A program made the translations under genes and the position numbers. A DNA stretch of 64,000 nt from Fratercula arctica (taxonomy: Eukaryota > Chordata > Aves > Charadriiformes > Alcidae): positions 10,972,100-11,036,099 of the forward strand of contig CANTUZ010000025.1 of the NCBI GenBank assembly GCA_947846985.1, written 5' to 3'. Under the pieces are notes generated by a model. The model did no database searches, was not told where the DNA came from, and was given only the letters and a program-made list of their open reading frames with translations. Shown here one piece after another: positions 42,597 to 55,300 of the stretch (positions are counted from its first letter, which is position 1; each line of letters begins with the position of its first letter).

Positions 42597-42747
42597 GCTT
42601 GAGCTGTCCATGCAGCAGCCCGACGTAGATGAGACAAAGGTATGAGGTACAAGGAGAAGAGCAAGTTCAAAAAGTCTCATGCAACCATGTCATTTATCTC
42701 CACCTTTCTCCGCGGGGAGTGAAAGGCAGTACTTCAGCAAACATTAT
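42597..42747 (+). repeat. 151-bp direct duplication, copy 2 (left arm)
   Basis: The partner of 41017-41167; it abuts the 5'-truncated end of the ERV pol fragment at 42594-42597. Confidence 0.9.
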
Positions 42748-44284
42748 ATAGTAACTACTGCAGAGGAACTTTATAATTTGGCAGTGGGTTGTCCGTCATG
42801 TTTTTCCTCTCCTTAAACATTCCCTGCAGCACCACTCTTGCTGTCTGGGCTAACAGCTAAAACCTGCCAGATACACTTTTCCAAGAAAACACTGAAAAAA
42901 CATATATTTCTCTGGATTTTCTTCCCAGCTTTGTGCTGGATGCTGTTTTAAATGTTTATGTTATGTGCTAAATATACTTCTGATTAGAGTTAGGATAATT
43001 CTTTGCCTGAAGCATTTTATTAGTAGCTGAAAAATGCACACTCATGCCTTTAAAAAGAGTTGTGCCAAGTTTGTTGAGTCACAACCAAGTAACACATGTC
43101 TCTTGGGTCATAATGTAGCATAAATGATAGAATACTATTCATTTTTAAAGCACGATCCTTATTTTTTATATGCAGAAAACATAGTCCTTGTTAGCAGAAG
43201 CAAAACAGTTTACTCACTGTTTCACTCTCATAGTACAGAAAAATGCTACTGAATTCAAAAGTATCTAAAACATGCAGCAACACTTTTCAAATGAGATACT
43301 CTTATTTCCTAAGTATTTTTGCCTTCAGTGTTTCATCAATTTTCCTTGACATTTTTCGCATCTAGATTTTTTTATTACTGTTAGCCCCCAAACTGCTCTA
43401 GGAATCAAGAGATTTCAAGAACACCATAAAAGTCAGACAAGGCATACTTGTTGTGAATTGTTGTGACTTGTTGTGACACTTTCCGGCTAGTCACAGAAGA
43501 TTCACCTCTGTGTCAAGCTGTTACAGAGGTTTCCATTTCACTCTCAGGAGTAGGGCGCTGTTGAAGTGTCACTGGAAGGTGGCACAGTCCTTAGCTATCC
43601 CCTGGGGACATTCTCCTTCTCAAACTTATGCTGGAGGACTCAGTGGCATACAGACAGCTCAAGATCGCAAGGTCACAAAGAAGGCTTCAAGTCAGTTTTG
43701 GAGGTACACACAGAGTACAGTAGTTATACACACTAACAGCTATGTGCTCAGCAGCGTAACTGTAGCAATCTGTGGGCAAAGAATGAGAAGTACAGAGTTT
43801 AATCAGTTCCAGCTGAAATTGTCACCAATGTGATATAAATTTGTGTGAGTAAACATCAGCCAGTGGCAATCTCTGTGTTTGTCTGAAGACATAAATCTGC
43901 AGCTAAAACGTGTTTAGTATTCAAAGTAGCCCTACATTCACAAAGGGTTAAGGCTTTGAGAAGGTCATTAGTATGGAAGTGGAAGCAGTTTGAGATGAAG
44001 TCCTCAGAACATACCTAAATGTGCAAGTACTTGCATTTGTGGCAATTCATGCTTGGCTCTTGTTTGTCACCATGTATCCCTAATGTTTCCAGATGCCGTC
44101 AGATGATCAGCTTCAGGCAGGGCAACCTGTTGCAGGCTGCTCTCTCAGACCAACTGGCACTGCAAGCAAGGCTAGACAGGAAGACTAATGCTGGGCTTCC
44201 CTGAAACTAATGTGACAGGCTGTAGCTGAGGGTAGATGTCCTAAAGGAGAGAGGCTGCATGCAGAAAAGATCCTGGAGTGCCAT

Positions 44285-44660
44285 GTTCATAAAGAAGAAA
44301 AACACCCTGCTGGGTCAGACCAGTGATCCTTCTTCTAGCCCAGTATGCAGTCTGAGGCTGGCAGTACAAGATGCTACTTTGGGAAAGCATGTGAGCCTCA
44401 CTGCTGCTGAGGGACATTCCTCTCATAATTCCCCAGCATCCTGAAATATTAGACAATATAGGCCTGCTTAGCTCTTTTGTTTTCCTTATAAGGACCTGCT
44501 TAATTTCACTAAACTCTTTCTGAACCTGCTAGTAATGCCTATCTCCACAATCCCTGTGGCAGCAAGTTCCAGAAATTCACAGACTGCTGTATGAACAGGT
44601 ATTTTATCTCTGACTCTAGGATCTTCTCTAAGGGCTCCTACTGAAATGTCTTGGGGTACA
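44285..44660 (+). repeat. Possible ancient amniote interspersed repeat
   Basis: The phrases CTGGGTCAGACCAGTGATCC, CTAGCCCAGTATGCAGTCTG and GCAAGTTCCAGAAATTCACA occur in order. These resemble an old repeat common in turtles, crocodiles and birds. Family assignment is from memory. Confidence 0.4.
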
Positions 44661-45097
44661 TTTACAAATTAGATATCATCCTAAATTACAAAACACATTT
44701 GTGAAAGAAATGTGATAGGAGGCTAGTTGTAGATAGACGCACATCACAGCTGGCAAATAACACACTTTACAACAAGAAAACAGTAAAAATGGCAGGAGAA
44801 ATTCTTCAATGTTAAATACCAACAGTAGAACATTTTTATTGAAATAAGATCATTGAAAAAGATTAAGATATTTAAAAATTAAAAAATGTCTGTTTCTGTT
44901 GTTTCTCTTCCCTCTCTTTTTAAAGAAAATTGAGCAATTTTAAATGTTTCATAATTTAGCATTTTTAAGCAATGAATTATCCTTTTCAGCCTTTTTAAAA
45001 TGAAAATTTTAAAAATTCATTACAACAAATAAAAGGAAATAAAATGGTATGTAAGAATAATAATTACTTAAGTTATGTTTTTCTGTTTGCATATTGG

Positions 45098-45168
45098 ATG
45101 CAATTGATGGTTGGACTAGATGATCTGAAAGGTCCCTTCCAACCAAGCGATTCTATGATTCTATATAT
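45098..45168 (+). mobile_element. CR1 3' tail fragment
   Basis: GGTTGGACTAGATGATCTG, then GGTCCCTTCCAACC, then GATTCTATGATTCTAT, the CR1 3' UTR end; extremely 5'-truncated (about 70 bases). Confidence 0.85.
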
Positions 45169-47744
45169 AAGGGTTGGACTCTGTGACATAGGATGAAAAC
45201 ATCAAAATTTCAAAGGATCATGATCTGCAGTGATTAAGGAATCATGGTAAATACTGAGATTCTCACAAGTTCTAATCTCCTCCTACATATAGGTTTAATT
45301 TTTGTGAAGAAGTTAGTTTAGGCCATATCTCATGTAGGTGAACATGCTACACAGACATATATTTATTAGTCTGACAGAGGCTTTTGATACCCTTTTCCCT
45401 GTCAGTTGAATAAAAAGTAGAGATGAAGGGAAAGAGAGAGGGGAAGTCTGACACAGACTTAAAAATCACGCGCTTATGCTTATAAAGAAGCCGTAGCTTT
45501 GATTAGAGGCATGGTCTTTCTCTCTGTGTGCAGGGTCAGGCCCTACGCTATAAATACTTACTTCATCATGGGGACACAGTCTTCATCTGTGTTTGGAAAC
45601 TTGAATTCAGAAGCAGTAAGGCAGATTGAGAGGGTCAAATCTATACTTGATGTAACTTCTTGGCAGTAAACCAAGGATAAATTTGTCCTATATGTACAAA
45701 CAAAAGTAACTAAAAATGTAAAAGTGTTACAGAGCCAGATAAAGCAGCAAGTCAAGGGAGTACAGAGGGCATCAGCTTGAGAGGTAATCAATATGTGTGG
45801 GAGGCTGGAAAAGATAAGCAACGCCAATGTCAACAGAAAGTTGGGGGGGGAGAAGCTATCACAAAGTGCTAAAATAAAAACTTTCTTTTTCTCCCTGCAT
45901 CCATTAGTGAAGTTTGCCTTTTATTAATTATTTAATTGTTTTGGGTTATATCATGCACTTGGCTACACTAATATGCAAAAGGAGAAGCAATCAGGAAGAT
46001 TTTGGACAATTTTTTAGGAATGAAGCCTCAATAGCTTGTTTTGATGGAGGTATTGTTAGATGGTGTGTACAGAAAGGTCAATGCAGCTGAAAGGATCATG
46101 TGTTGCCCCCAAAAGGAATTGGCAAGTAGAAAAGCAAGACTGTAATTGCTCCTGTTCCAATATCAGTAGCTTCTGGTACATGGAAGAAGCTTTTTCATGA
46201 ATGAATAGATATCTGGGCACATCCCAACCATGGTACACATAAGACCTTGTGAGTCCAGATGTGCAAACAGATAAAATATTTGCTGGTCAGGGGAAGATTT
46301 GGACTAAATATGCTATGCTTATTTCAAGTCAACAGAGTTATATTTATTTCCCCAGGTTGAGAGTGTGGTCTAGAATGTCATTTTGCAATTGGAAAGGCCA
46401 ACTTACAAAGAAAGAGTCACTATGTAAAATGAATATCAGGATTCACTGTTGCCCAGTATTCTGTGCAGCTATTTATTCACATGAAATGAGGAAAATGTAG
46501 ATATAAACAAGTTATTGACTATGACAGTTTATATTCCCCTAACTCAGAGGCTGCTATGCCTCTGTATAACGTAATTTAGAACAAATACAAAACTGGTCTT
46601 TGTTACTTTACACAATAGAAGTGTCTGAATACATCCATATCTTGCCACCTCCTCCAGGCACTTTCAATACATATACACCCACTAAACCAAAGTTAGGGAA
46701 TCCTCCAAATATAAACTGAATTTAATTTTGGTAATTTAAATGTATAATCTAAACTGCTGCACCTTTTAAATATATCCTCTCTTTTTGTTATAGTATCTGA
46801 CCAGTGTGTTTTCTCACGTATGAACTAAAATGTTTTAGAGCTTATTTGTACTGTTTTTAAAAGAGTGCTAGCAAAAACCCCATAGTGCATAAGTTGGAAC
46901 AGGTAAGTCTGCATTTGAGCTATCTATTGACAAGCTTCAGTAGCAATAGTTCTTAGTGCTATGATAGTATTACCACATCCTCCTTTTTAAGTGCTTTGTC
47001 TAAACTACAGGATGGATTTACATTCCCAGGTGCAGTCCAAACTCTTGGTCTTTTGATTCCCCCAACCAGAGGACCAATTCAAATGCATTAAAGTCTCTGT
47101 TTCCCTGTTTACTCAGGTCTTCTTCCAGTTAAAACAGGTCATGGTGCACATACACTCATTCCAGAAAGCAATTTTAATACAGCCAGTGTGCCTACATCTA
47201 GGGTAAGATATGGGAAGCCTAGTCAGTTCCCAGGCTTAGGCGTATGCATTCAGAGCTTGCCAGAGCTGCCTACGAAGGCATATTCTGCTATGTCTGCTTT
47301 ATATGACTGCTTTTAAGCTGCTGAAATTCTAGTGATGATAGTCTAGAATGTACTGGGGTGCTGGGGAAAGGGTATTTCATTCTTTTTTCCAATTTTTTTT
47401 TTGGCTGAAACGACTCAACAAACTTGGCACAACTCTTTTTAAAGGCATGAGTGTGCATTTTTCAGCTACTAATAAAATGCTTCAGGCAAAGAATTATCCT
47501 AACTCTAATCAGAAGTATATTTAGCACATAACATAAACATTTAAAACAGCATCCAGCACAAAGCTGGGAAGAAAATCCAGAGAAATATATGTTTTTTCAG
47601 TGTTTTCTTGGAAAAGTGTATCTGGCAGGTTTTAGCTGTTAGCCCAGACAGCAAGAGTGGTGCTGCAGGGAATGTTTAAGGAGAGGAAAAACATGACGGA
47701 CAACCCACTGCCAAATTATAAAGTTCCTCTGCAGTAGTTACTAT

Positions 47745-47895
47745 ATAATGTTTGCTGAAGTACTGCCTTTCACTCCCCGCGGAGAAAGGTGGAGATAAAT
47801 GACATGGTTGCATGAGACTTTTTGAACTTGCTCTTCTCCTTGTACCTCATACCTTTGTCTCATCTACGTCGGGCTGCTGCATGGACAGCTCAAGC
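47745..47895 (-). repeat. 151-bp direct duplication, mirror of 42597-42747
   Basis: It lies directly before the truncated ERV pol in the right arm; partner at 49325-49475. Confidence 0.9.
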
Positions 47896-48994
47896 TGTTC
47901 CAGTTCTTAGGAATAAAATGGCAAGATGGACGCCGCCAGATCCCAATGGATGTGATCAACAAAATAGCAGCTATGTCTCCACCAACTAGCAAAAAGGAAA
48001 CACAAGCTTTCTTAGGCATTGTGGGTTTTTGGAGGATGCATATCCCAGATTACAGTCTGATTGTAAGCCCTCTGTATCAAGTAACCCGGAAGAAGAATGA
48101 CTTTAAATGGGGTCCTGAGCAACGACAAGCTTTTGAACAAATCAAACAGGAAATAGTCCATGCAGTGGCCCTGGGGCCAGTCCGGGCAGGACAACATGTT
48201 AAAAACGTGCTCTACACCGCAGCCGGGGAGAATGGCCCTACCTGGAGCCTCTGGCAGAAAGCACCAGGGGAGACCCGAGGTCGACCCCTAGGGTTTTGGA
48301 GTCGGGGATACAGAGGATCCGAAGCGCGCTACACTCCAACAGAAAAGGAGATCTTGGCAGCATATGAAGGGGTTCGAGCTGCTTCGGAGGTGGTTGGTAC
48401 AGAAGCGCAGCTCCTCTTAGCACCTCGACTGCCGGTGCTGGGTTGGATGTTCAAAGAAAGGGTCCCCACCACACATCATGCAACTGATGCTACATGGAGT
48501 AAGTGGATTGCACTGATCACACAGCGAACTCGAATGGGAAACCCCAGTCGCCCAGGAATTCTGGAAGTGATCATGGACTGGCCAGAAGGCAAGGATTTTG
48601 GAATGTCACCAGAGGAGGAGGTGACGCGTGCGGAAGAGGCCCCACCATATAATAAACTGCCAGAAAATGAGAAGCAATATGCCCTGTTCACCGATGGGTC
48701 CTGCCGGATTGTGGGAAAGCATCGAAAGTGGAAGGCTGCTGTGTGGAGTCCTACACGACAAGTTGCAGAAGCCAGTGAAGGACAAGGTGAATCGAGCCAG
48801 TTTGCAGAGGTGAAAGCCATTGTGGTGATGGGATCAGAACTGACGTCAGCAGCTGGTGCCCAGCAACTTCTTCAAGATCTACATCTTCAGCCCATGGACT
48901 GTGTGCATGAGCCACGCCGGGTCCACCAGTCACATGTTCCGAAAACTGTAAGACCTGGGCATGGCAAAAATGATATGGAATAAGGGGTGGATAA
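47896..48994 (+). pseudogene. Truncated, internally deleted ERV pol with 345-codon open frame, right arm
   Basis: The mirror of 41498-42594. The frame 47946-48983 is intact and differs from the left-arm copy at very few codons (for example WIALITQ here, WNALITQ there). It contains the RT connection, the RNase H start up to EVKAI, then a formerly noncoding 3' segment from 48829. The ERV PPT GGAATAAGGGGTGGATAA is at 48977-48994. Confidence 0.85.
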
Positions 48995-49324
48995 TGTCCT
49001 GGTTCCGGCGGGGACAGGGTTAAGTATTCCATGCCATGTGAGCCACGCCCACCCTGAGATTAAGAGGAGGGGAGGGGGCAGGAAGTTGGGTTTGCAGCGG
49101 GCTGGGGCGTCCTGGGTCTGGTTGGTGAGCGGCGGTTCTGTAATCGCGTTTGTATATTCCTCTGTCCGTGTTATTGTTGTTTTCTTGTTCCCTTTGCTGT
49201 TCTGTTAAACTGCCTTTGTCTCAACCCAAGAGTTTTGCCTTTTTCTTTTGATTCGTCCTGTATTGAGAAGGCCTGAGCGAGCGGCACGTGGTTCTTTGTT
49301 GCCGTCTGAGGGCAAACCACGACA
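48995..49324 (+). mobile_element. LTR family B of truncated ERV, right arm
   Basis: TGTCCTGGTTCCGGC to GCAAACCACGACA, 330 bases; it reads in the orientation of the pol fragment before it, so it is the 3' LTR. Confidence 0.9.
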
Positions 49325-49475
49325 ATAATGTTTGCTGAAGTACTGCCTTTCACTCCCCGCGGAGAAAGGTGGAGATAAATGACATGGTTGTATGAGACTT
49401 TTTGAACTTGCTCTTCTCCTTGTACCTCATACCTTTGTCTCGTCTACGTCAGGCTGCTGCATGGACAGCTCAAGC
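49325..49475 (-). repeat. 151-bp direct duplication, mirror of 41017-41167
   Basis: It starts ATAATGTTTGCTGAAG immediately after the LTR CA terminus. Confidence 0.9.
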
Positions 49476-50344
49476 AAAGACAGGGAATAATCCCTTGGAG
49501 CAATAGTAGTGCTGTGTTGTTTAGGCTCCACAGCAGAGGTGAGGCAGGATTTTCTCTGTTCTTCCCTCTTATTATTGCATGGCTATTGCCAATCACATGC
49601 AACCCAAACTCTGTGCTGCTCTTATCAGCAGTGAGCTTTAAGTGTGTCTTCTTGTTCACTTCATCTCAAAATAATTGGAAAGTTTATGGAAAGCATATAG
49701 AAAGGGGGGAGGAGAAAGAAAAAAAGAGACAGGAGAGACCGTAAAAGGCCTTTTGACAAAATACTTCCAAGAAGTTGGCTTCTCTAAAGGTTTAGATACC
49801 ACTTATTTGAGTGCCGTTACTGTTTCCTCCCCCAGCCCCGCTTCTCTCTCTCCTTGGTGTCGCTTGGTAGCATCTGTCAAAGCAACACCTCCAAAAGAAA
49901 CAGCATAGAGTCAGTACGTGCTGCCAATGTGATAATCACTCAATACTGAATGGCTTTCAGTTTCCTATCTGTCATATGTATCATTTCCTATCTGTCACTA
50001 AGCAAACTACACAGGACACACTGACATTTTGGCATTCGTTGTAGAAATAGACTGAAATACAGGAAGGTTTAAAAGATGCATTTGCTGTAAGTGTCCTCAC
50101 ATGCCCAGCAATATTAGTGTTAGAATAACTTAGTGTTAAGAACTTCAACAGCTGGATGAATGTTTGACGGCTTCTGTTGTCTATGTAGGTGCACAACATC
50201 TTTCATATGGACATAGCAGAAAATGGTCCTGCAATGAAACAATCTTAAAACTGCACTCAACATCATTGAGTGAAAATGTCCTCCTTGGAGAGAATCTGAA
50301 GAGAACCTCAGATTTTGGAAGTGATATGAAAGCTTATCTCTCAG
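49476..50344. other. No recognisable feature (right arm)
   Basis: The mirror of 40151-41016; nothing recognised. Confidence 0.4.
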
Positions 50345-50645
50345 AGTGTAAGTATGGGTTTGTATTTGGCTTGCATGGAAAGGTTTTGGTAGCGAGGGGG
50401 CTACAGGGGTGGCTTTTGTGAGACGATACCAGAAGCTTCCCCTATGTCCGATAGAGCCAGTGGAAGCCATCTCCAAGACAGACCCACCACTGGCCAAAGC
50501 TGAGCCTATCAGCACTGGTGGTAGCGCCTCAGTGATAACATATTTAAGAAGGGGAAAAAAACTGCTGCGCAACAGCAGCCGGAAGAGAGTGAGTGAGAAT
50601 ATGTGAGAGAAAAAAAAACTATGCAGACACAAAGGTCAGTGAAGA
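50345..50645 (+). repeat. Probable dispersed avian repeat (LTR-like), right arm
   Basis: The mirror of 39850-40150, read here in the forward sense: GGTTTTGGTAGCGAGGGGG, then CATATTTAAGAAGGGG, then the GCGCAAC stem and GAATATGTGAGAG. A TATTTAAG TATA-like motif precedes the stem. Confidence 0.4.
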
Positions 50646-51058
50646 AGGAGGAGGAGGATCATTTATAGAAACATTGGAGAGCAGTGGCCCTAAAATTGAG
50701 CCCTGGGGAACCCCACTGGTGACTGGACGCCAGCCTGATGCAACCCTTTTTACTACAAATCTTTGAGCCCAACCTATCAGCCAATTGCTCATCCAACGTA
50801 TTATGGACTTGTCTAGCTGTGTGCTGGACATTTTATCCAGTAGGATACTGTGAGAGACAGTATCAAAAGATTTGCTATACTACAAAAAAAATCCCCACAT
50901 CTGCTGGCTTCATGAGACCACATCTAGTGTTGTCTGTCCAGTTTTGGGTTCCCCGGCACAACAAGGACACTGACATAGTGGAATGAGTCCAGTGGAGGAC
51001 CACTAGGATAATTGAGGAGCTGGAGTACGTGACATATGAGGTTGCAAGATCTGGGTTT
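50646..51058. mobile_element. Scrambled CR1, opposite-orientation pieces, right arm
   Basis: The mirror of 39434-39845: minus-strand palm piece 50649-50880 and plus-strand C-terminal piece 50893-51058. Confidence 0.75.
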
Positions 51059-51059
51059 T

Positions 51060-52330
51060 GTGGAATCACAGAATGGTTGAGATTGGAAGGGACCTCTAGA
51101 GGTCATCTGGTCCAACCACCCTGCTCAAGCAGGGTCACCTAGAGCCAGTTGCCCGGGACCGTGTCCAGATGGCTTTTGAATATTTCCAAGGATGGAGACT
51201 CCACAACATCTCTGGGCAACCTGTTCCAGTGCTCAGTCACCCTTGCAGTGAAAAAGTGTTTCCTGATGTTCAGACGGAACCTCCTCCTTTTCAGTTTGTG
51301 CCCACTGCTCATTGTCCTGTCACTGGGCACCACTAAAAGAGCCTGTCTCCTTCTTTGCACTTGCCCTTCAGGTATTTATATACATTAATAAGATTTACCC
51401 CTGAGCCTTCTCCAGGTTGAACAGTCCCAGGTCTCACAGCCTCTTCTCCTTGCCCTTAATCATCTTTGTGGCCCTGTGCTGGACTCTCTGCAGTATGTCC
51501 ATATCTTTCTTGTACTGAGGAGCCCAGAACTGGACACAGAACTCCAGGTGTGGCCTCACCAATGCTGAGTAGAGGAGAAGTATTACCTCCCTTGACCTGC
51601 TGGCAATACTTTGCCTAATGCAGACCAGGATACCATTAGCCGCCTTTGCAGCAAGAGCACATTGCTGGCTTATGTTCAACATGGTGTCCACCAGGACCCC
51701 CAGGGCCTTTTCTGCAAAGCTGCTTTCAAGCTGGGTGGCCCTGAGCATATATTGGTGCCTGGCATTATTTTTTACCAGGTGCAGGACTTTGCACTTCTCC
51801 TTATTGAACTGCATGAGGTTCCTGACAGTCCATTTCTCCAGCCTGTCGAGGTCCTTCTGGTTGGCGGCACAAACCTCTGGAGTATCAGCCACTCCTCCCA
51901 GTTTTCTGTCATCTGCAAACTTGCTGAGGGTTCACTCTGCCCCATCATCCAAATCATTAATGAAGATGTTGAACAGGACTGAACCCAGTATTGACCCCTG
52001 GGGTACACCACTAGTTACTGGTCTTCAACTAGACTTTGTGCTGCTCATCACCTCCCTCTGGGCCCAGCCATTCAGCCAGTTTTCAGTCCACCTCACTGCT
52101 CATTCAGCTGATACATCAACAGCTTGTCTATGAGAATCTTATGGGATACAGTGTCAAAGGCCTTACTGAACTTCAGTAAGTCCACTGTTCTCCCCTCATC
52201 TACAAGCCAGTCACTTCATTGTAGAAGTTTATCAAGTTGGTCAAGCATGACTTCCCCTCGGTGAAGCCATGCTGACTACTCCTGATGATTTTCTTATCCT
52301 TAATGTGCCTGGAAATGGTTTCCAGGATTT
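51060..52330 (-). mobile_element. CR1 LINE, 5'-truncated (RT to 3' end), right arm
   Basis: The mirror of 38165-39433. The plus strand starts GGAATCACAGAATGGTTGAG (reversed tail). The minus-strand frame 51892-51434 is the same 152-codon RT C-terminal stretch. Confidence 0.9.
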
Positions 52331-55300
52331 TAGAGGAACTCCTGCTTCCAGGATTTTTTCCAAGAAGGCTAGGTTAAGAAATTAATCTATTTCTGTTTCT
52401 AATTTCTTAGTATTAATCTCCACAGGTCACTTCCAATCTAAACTGCTCTGTTTTCCTATTTGGTGGCTAGCGGCTAGCAGTGGCTAGCAGGGACAGACTA
52501 GTAGTAAACCAGTGATGCCATGCGCATTCATTCAGGGACCTTGCATAACCATAAGATCAGTGAATCTGTGTATGTCAGATTACAAGATCAGAGTACACAC
52601 TTCCTTTTGAAGAGTTGTCGTAGGGGAGTGGGCCTGTGCTCTTTAGTCTTTTTGACATGGTATAGGCATCCACCAAATGAACACCCCGGTTATATCCATT
52701 TCCCTGTGCAGTGGACAACTGGAAGCTGACCTCAGTGTAGGTGGTGTCATACTCATTTCTCTGATGCTGTAGTTTGTGTCCTCCTCTATATTTAGCAACA
52801 GTTTCTTACATTCTTCTTTTTTTCCCTATTATGAGATCAAAATAACTCCTATGGAGCTACAGCAGACTTACTTCAACATAACTGAAGCATCTTCACTTTC
52901 CATACAGTGTAGTGAGCAATGCCATGTATCTCGGCTTGACAGCAACTGTGTTCAAAACACCAAAGTCTGATAAAGAAAGCTCACGATATTCTGCTCCAGC
53001 ATATATGCTGCCAAATGCAAGCAGCAGTACGCTGCCGATTCTTAAATAACACAACCCCTCTACCATACATACTGTGGCCCCTGAGCTGAAGTAATTATTT
53101 ACAGTAGAACTTAAGTACCATATGTCATCCGTAATCCTTTTATTTTGACCATAGATGCCTAGCTTCCCTCCCTCTGCCCCTTTGTAAATGGAGGCACCTG
53201 TCATCGAAAGTAGGACAGCACTACCAAAATACACAGCCACTGAAGAGCGTATAGTTTATCCTTATTGAAAGCAGTCACTGAGAGAAACAAACCTCAGTGG
53301 TTTAATTCTCTGGGATCTGCTCAATGTCCATTTCACTCAGTCACCTGTAGCATAGAAGCCCTTGCACAGCATTAGACATTAACCCAGATGAAATTATCCA
53401 CTCACAGGAAATTTGGCGGACTGCTTATAGTCATGGTTTCATTTGAACTCTGCCAGTGGCACACATGCTTTTTACAAATAAGTTTGCTGTCTTCATCAGC
53501 CAATATCTATTTTAAATGAAGGAATAACATAGATTACATGGCAACTGTTTACATATCAGATAATTTAAATAATTGACAATGATTTGGAATGCAATTCTTT
53601 TTTAAGCTGTTTTATTATTAGGTAGAACAGCAGATTACTGTGATAATCAATGCTATTTTCTGGTATTATGGCTCAATACAACCTCATAATTGCAAATTTG
53701 CCATTTGTTTAGTTTTCTGATATTCATCTTATGAGTAAACTCACACTCTACAAAACTGCAGCTTTTAAATGTTAATAGTTAGTTGGGCTAAAACTGGCCT
53801 GAGTATTATTCCACTGCAAGATGGATTTAACCTGCTTTGGTAACTGTTCCATGGCCTGTATGTCAGTATGATAAAATATCATTAGGTGATAATATCAAGC
53901 TTTTAATCAGAAAAAAAAGGGTTTTTTTGGTGCAATTCATAATCATTTTAAGGGGCGTGAGATATAAAGGGAAACTTGCTTAATGCTTTATATTTACATT
54001 TAAACTCACTTATCTTTTCTGTGTTTTCCATGAATATCCTCAACATTTTGGTTTAATTATGAGAGATATTTTTGTATAAAGCATTGTGTTACCCTCTTAG
54101 CCCAACTTGTCCTATTCCATCTCCTCCCATATGATCCAGAAATGAAGTCAAAATGCCAAGGTATAAAATCTCTACAATTTCCATGGCAAAAGAGATATGA
54201 TTTAGTGAATACAGGATTTTATTTTCTAGAGAAGATCAGGTAAATGAGAGAAAAAAAAACCTTCCTCATTCAAATATTATTTCATTTTATTTCAAGGTAT
54301 GGAGTATGATACAAGGCTTTGAGTTACATCATTGCGGTACGAGATCTTGTTGGACAAAGCAAAATAACAGCTTGCTTGTTCAGCACCCAAATAGAAATTC
54401 TCCCTGGAGAAACTAACACGCTTAAGAAAGGAAGGTCAGTGACTTAGCAGCCGATGTACTTCTCTCTGAGTCTTCACTGAACCCCTGCTTCTGTAAGAAG
54501 ATATGGAGGATATGGTAGAAGGCACGCTCTCCAGGATGGCATCTAAAACTGTGGTTTTATGAATGCAGGATTGATGTGCTTTAAAAAGGAGCCTTATCAT
54601 GCCTGGATTTTTGATAACTCTTACATAACCTGTGCTGCAGTAAATCCTTCCTGTAAGTCTAATTCTGCAACTCAGGCACTGGAGTTTTCGCAATATCTTG
54701 CAGCTGGGGAAAACAAATGGGCCTTGCAGTTCAGTAAACTGAGAGTGTTATTGACCAAGAGGATGGGAAGTGAATTCCAAAGATGAGGCTATTTTAAGCT
54801 AATTAAAGGTCCCATGGTACTGTATGCAAGAGTAGGAACGTCTGCTACTGAGTGAGTCCTGTCAAACTACAGGTTCGGTAATTACTTTCTGCCTAATTGG
54901 GCTCCTGATTAATTTTAGCTGGCTTTAAGTATTTGTCATGCCTTTCCATATTTTGTTGCTGCTTTCAGTATGGTGGAGTGAGCCACTGGTGAAAAAATGG
55001 TTCCTTTGCTTTGGCTTGTGCTATATGTGCTCTATGTGGACTATAGTTCAGGGGAGCACGTGGGGATTATGAAAGTCAGTTTGTGTTCGATTGCTGTAGG
55101 CAGTAGACAAAAGCGCAGCCTTAAGCACTTTACTTGACTGAGATCTGTGTACTATAGAAGGCCAACAGCAGTTCTCCTTGAGAAAAACAAGGACTCTACT
55201 GAATAAATCTCTTGTGCCCTGCTCCCTTGTTTACAAAGGATCTATTTATATGAATTATTTTAACTGTTATGATGTACAGATGCAACAGTTCTATTTGCTT

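Larger units (their letters stand above)
29596..43080 (+). repeat. Giant inverted repeat, left arm
   Basis: The reverse complement of 47411-60879. Paired landmarks sum to about 90,490 throughout: 31056-31805 with 58685-59427, 37254-37601 with 52893-53240, and 41168-41497 with 48995-49324. Differences are sparse single-base changes and homopolymer-length changes. The inner boundary is sharp at GTTGAGTC (43080); the outer boundary is the gap. Confidence 0.95.
43081..47410. other. Palindrome spacer (4.33 kb, non-repeated)
   Basis: The symmetry ends at 43080/47411, inside a TTGTTGAGTC/GACTCAACAA segment. The spacer is mostly unassigned AT-rich DNA. It contains a tandem TTGTTGTGA(C) triplet near 43449-43479, a possible ancient repeat at 44285-44660 and a CR1 tail at 45098-45168. 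Frames up to 107 codons (43510-43833) have no recognisable domain. Confidence 0.8.

Noticed and set aside
41017..42747. CRISPR-like or tandem array reading of the repeated 151-bp units
   Set aside because: Only two units, flanking an ERV; eukaryotic context.
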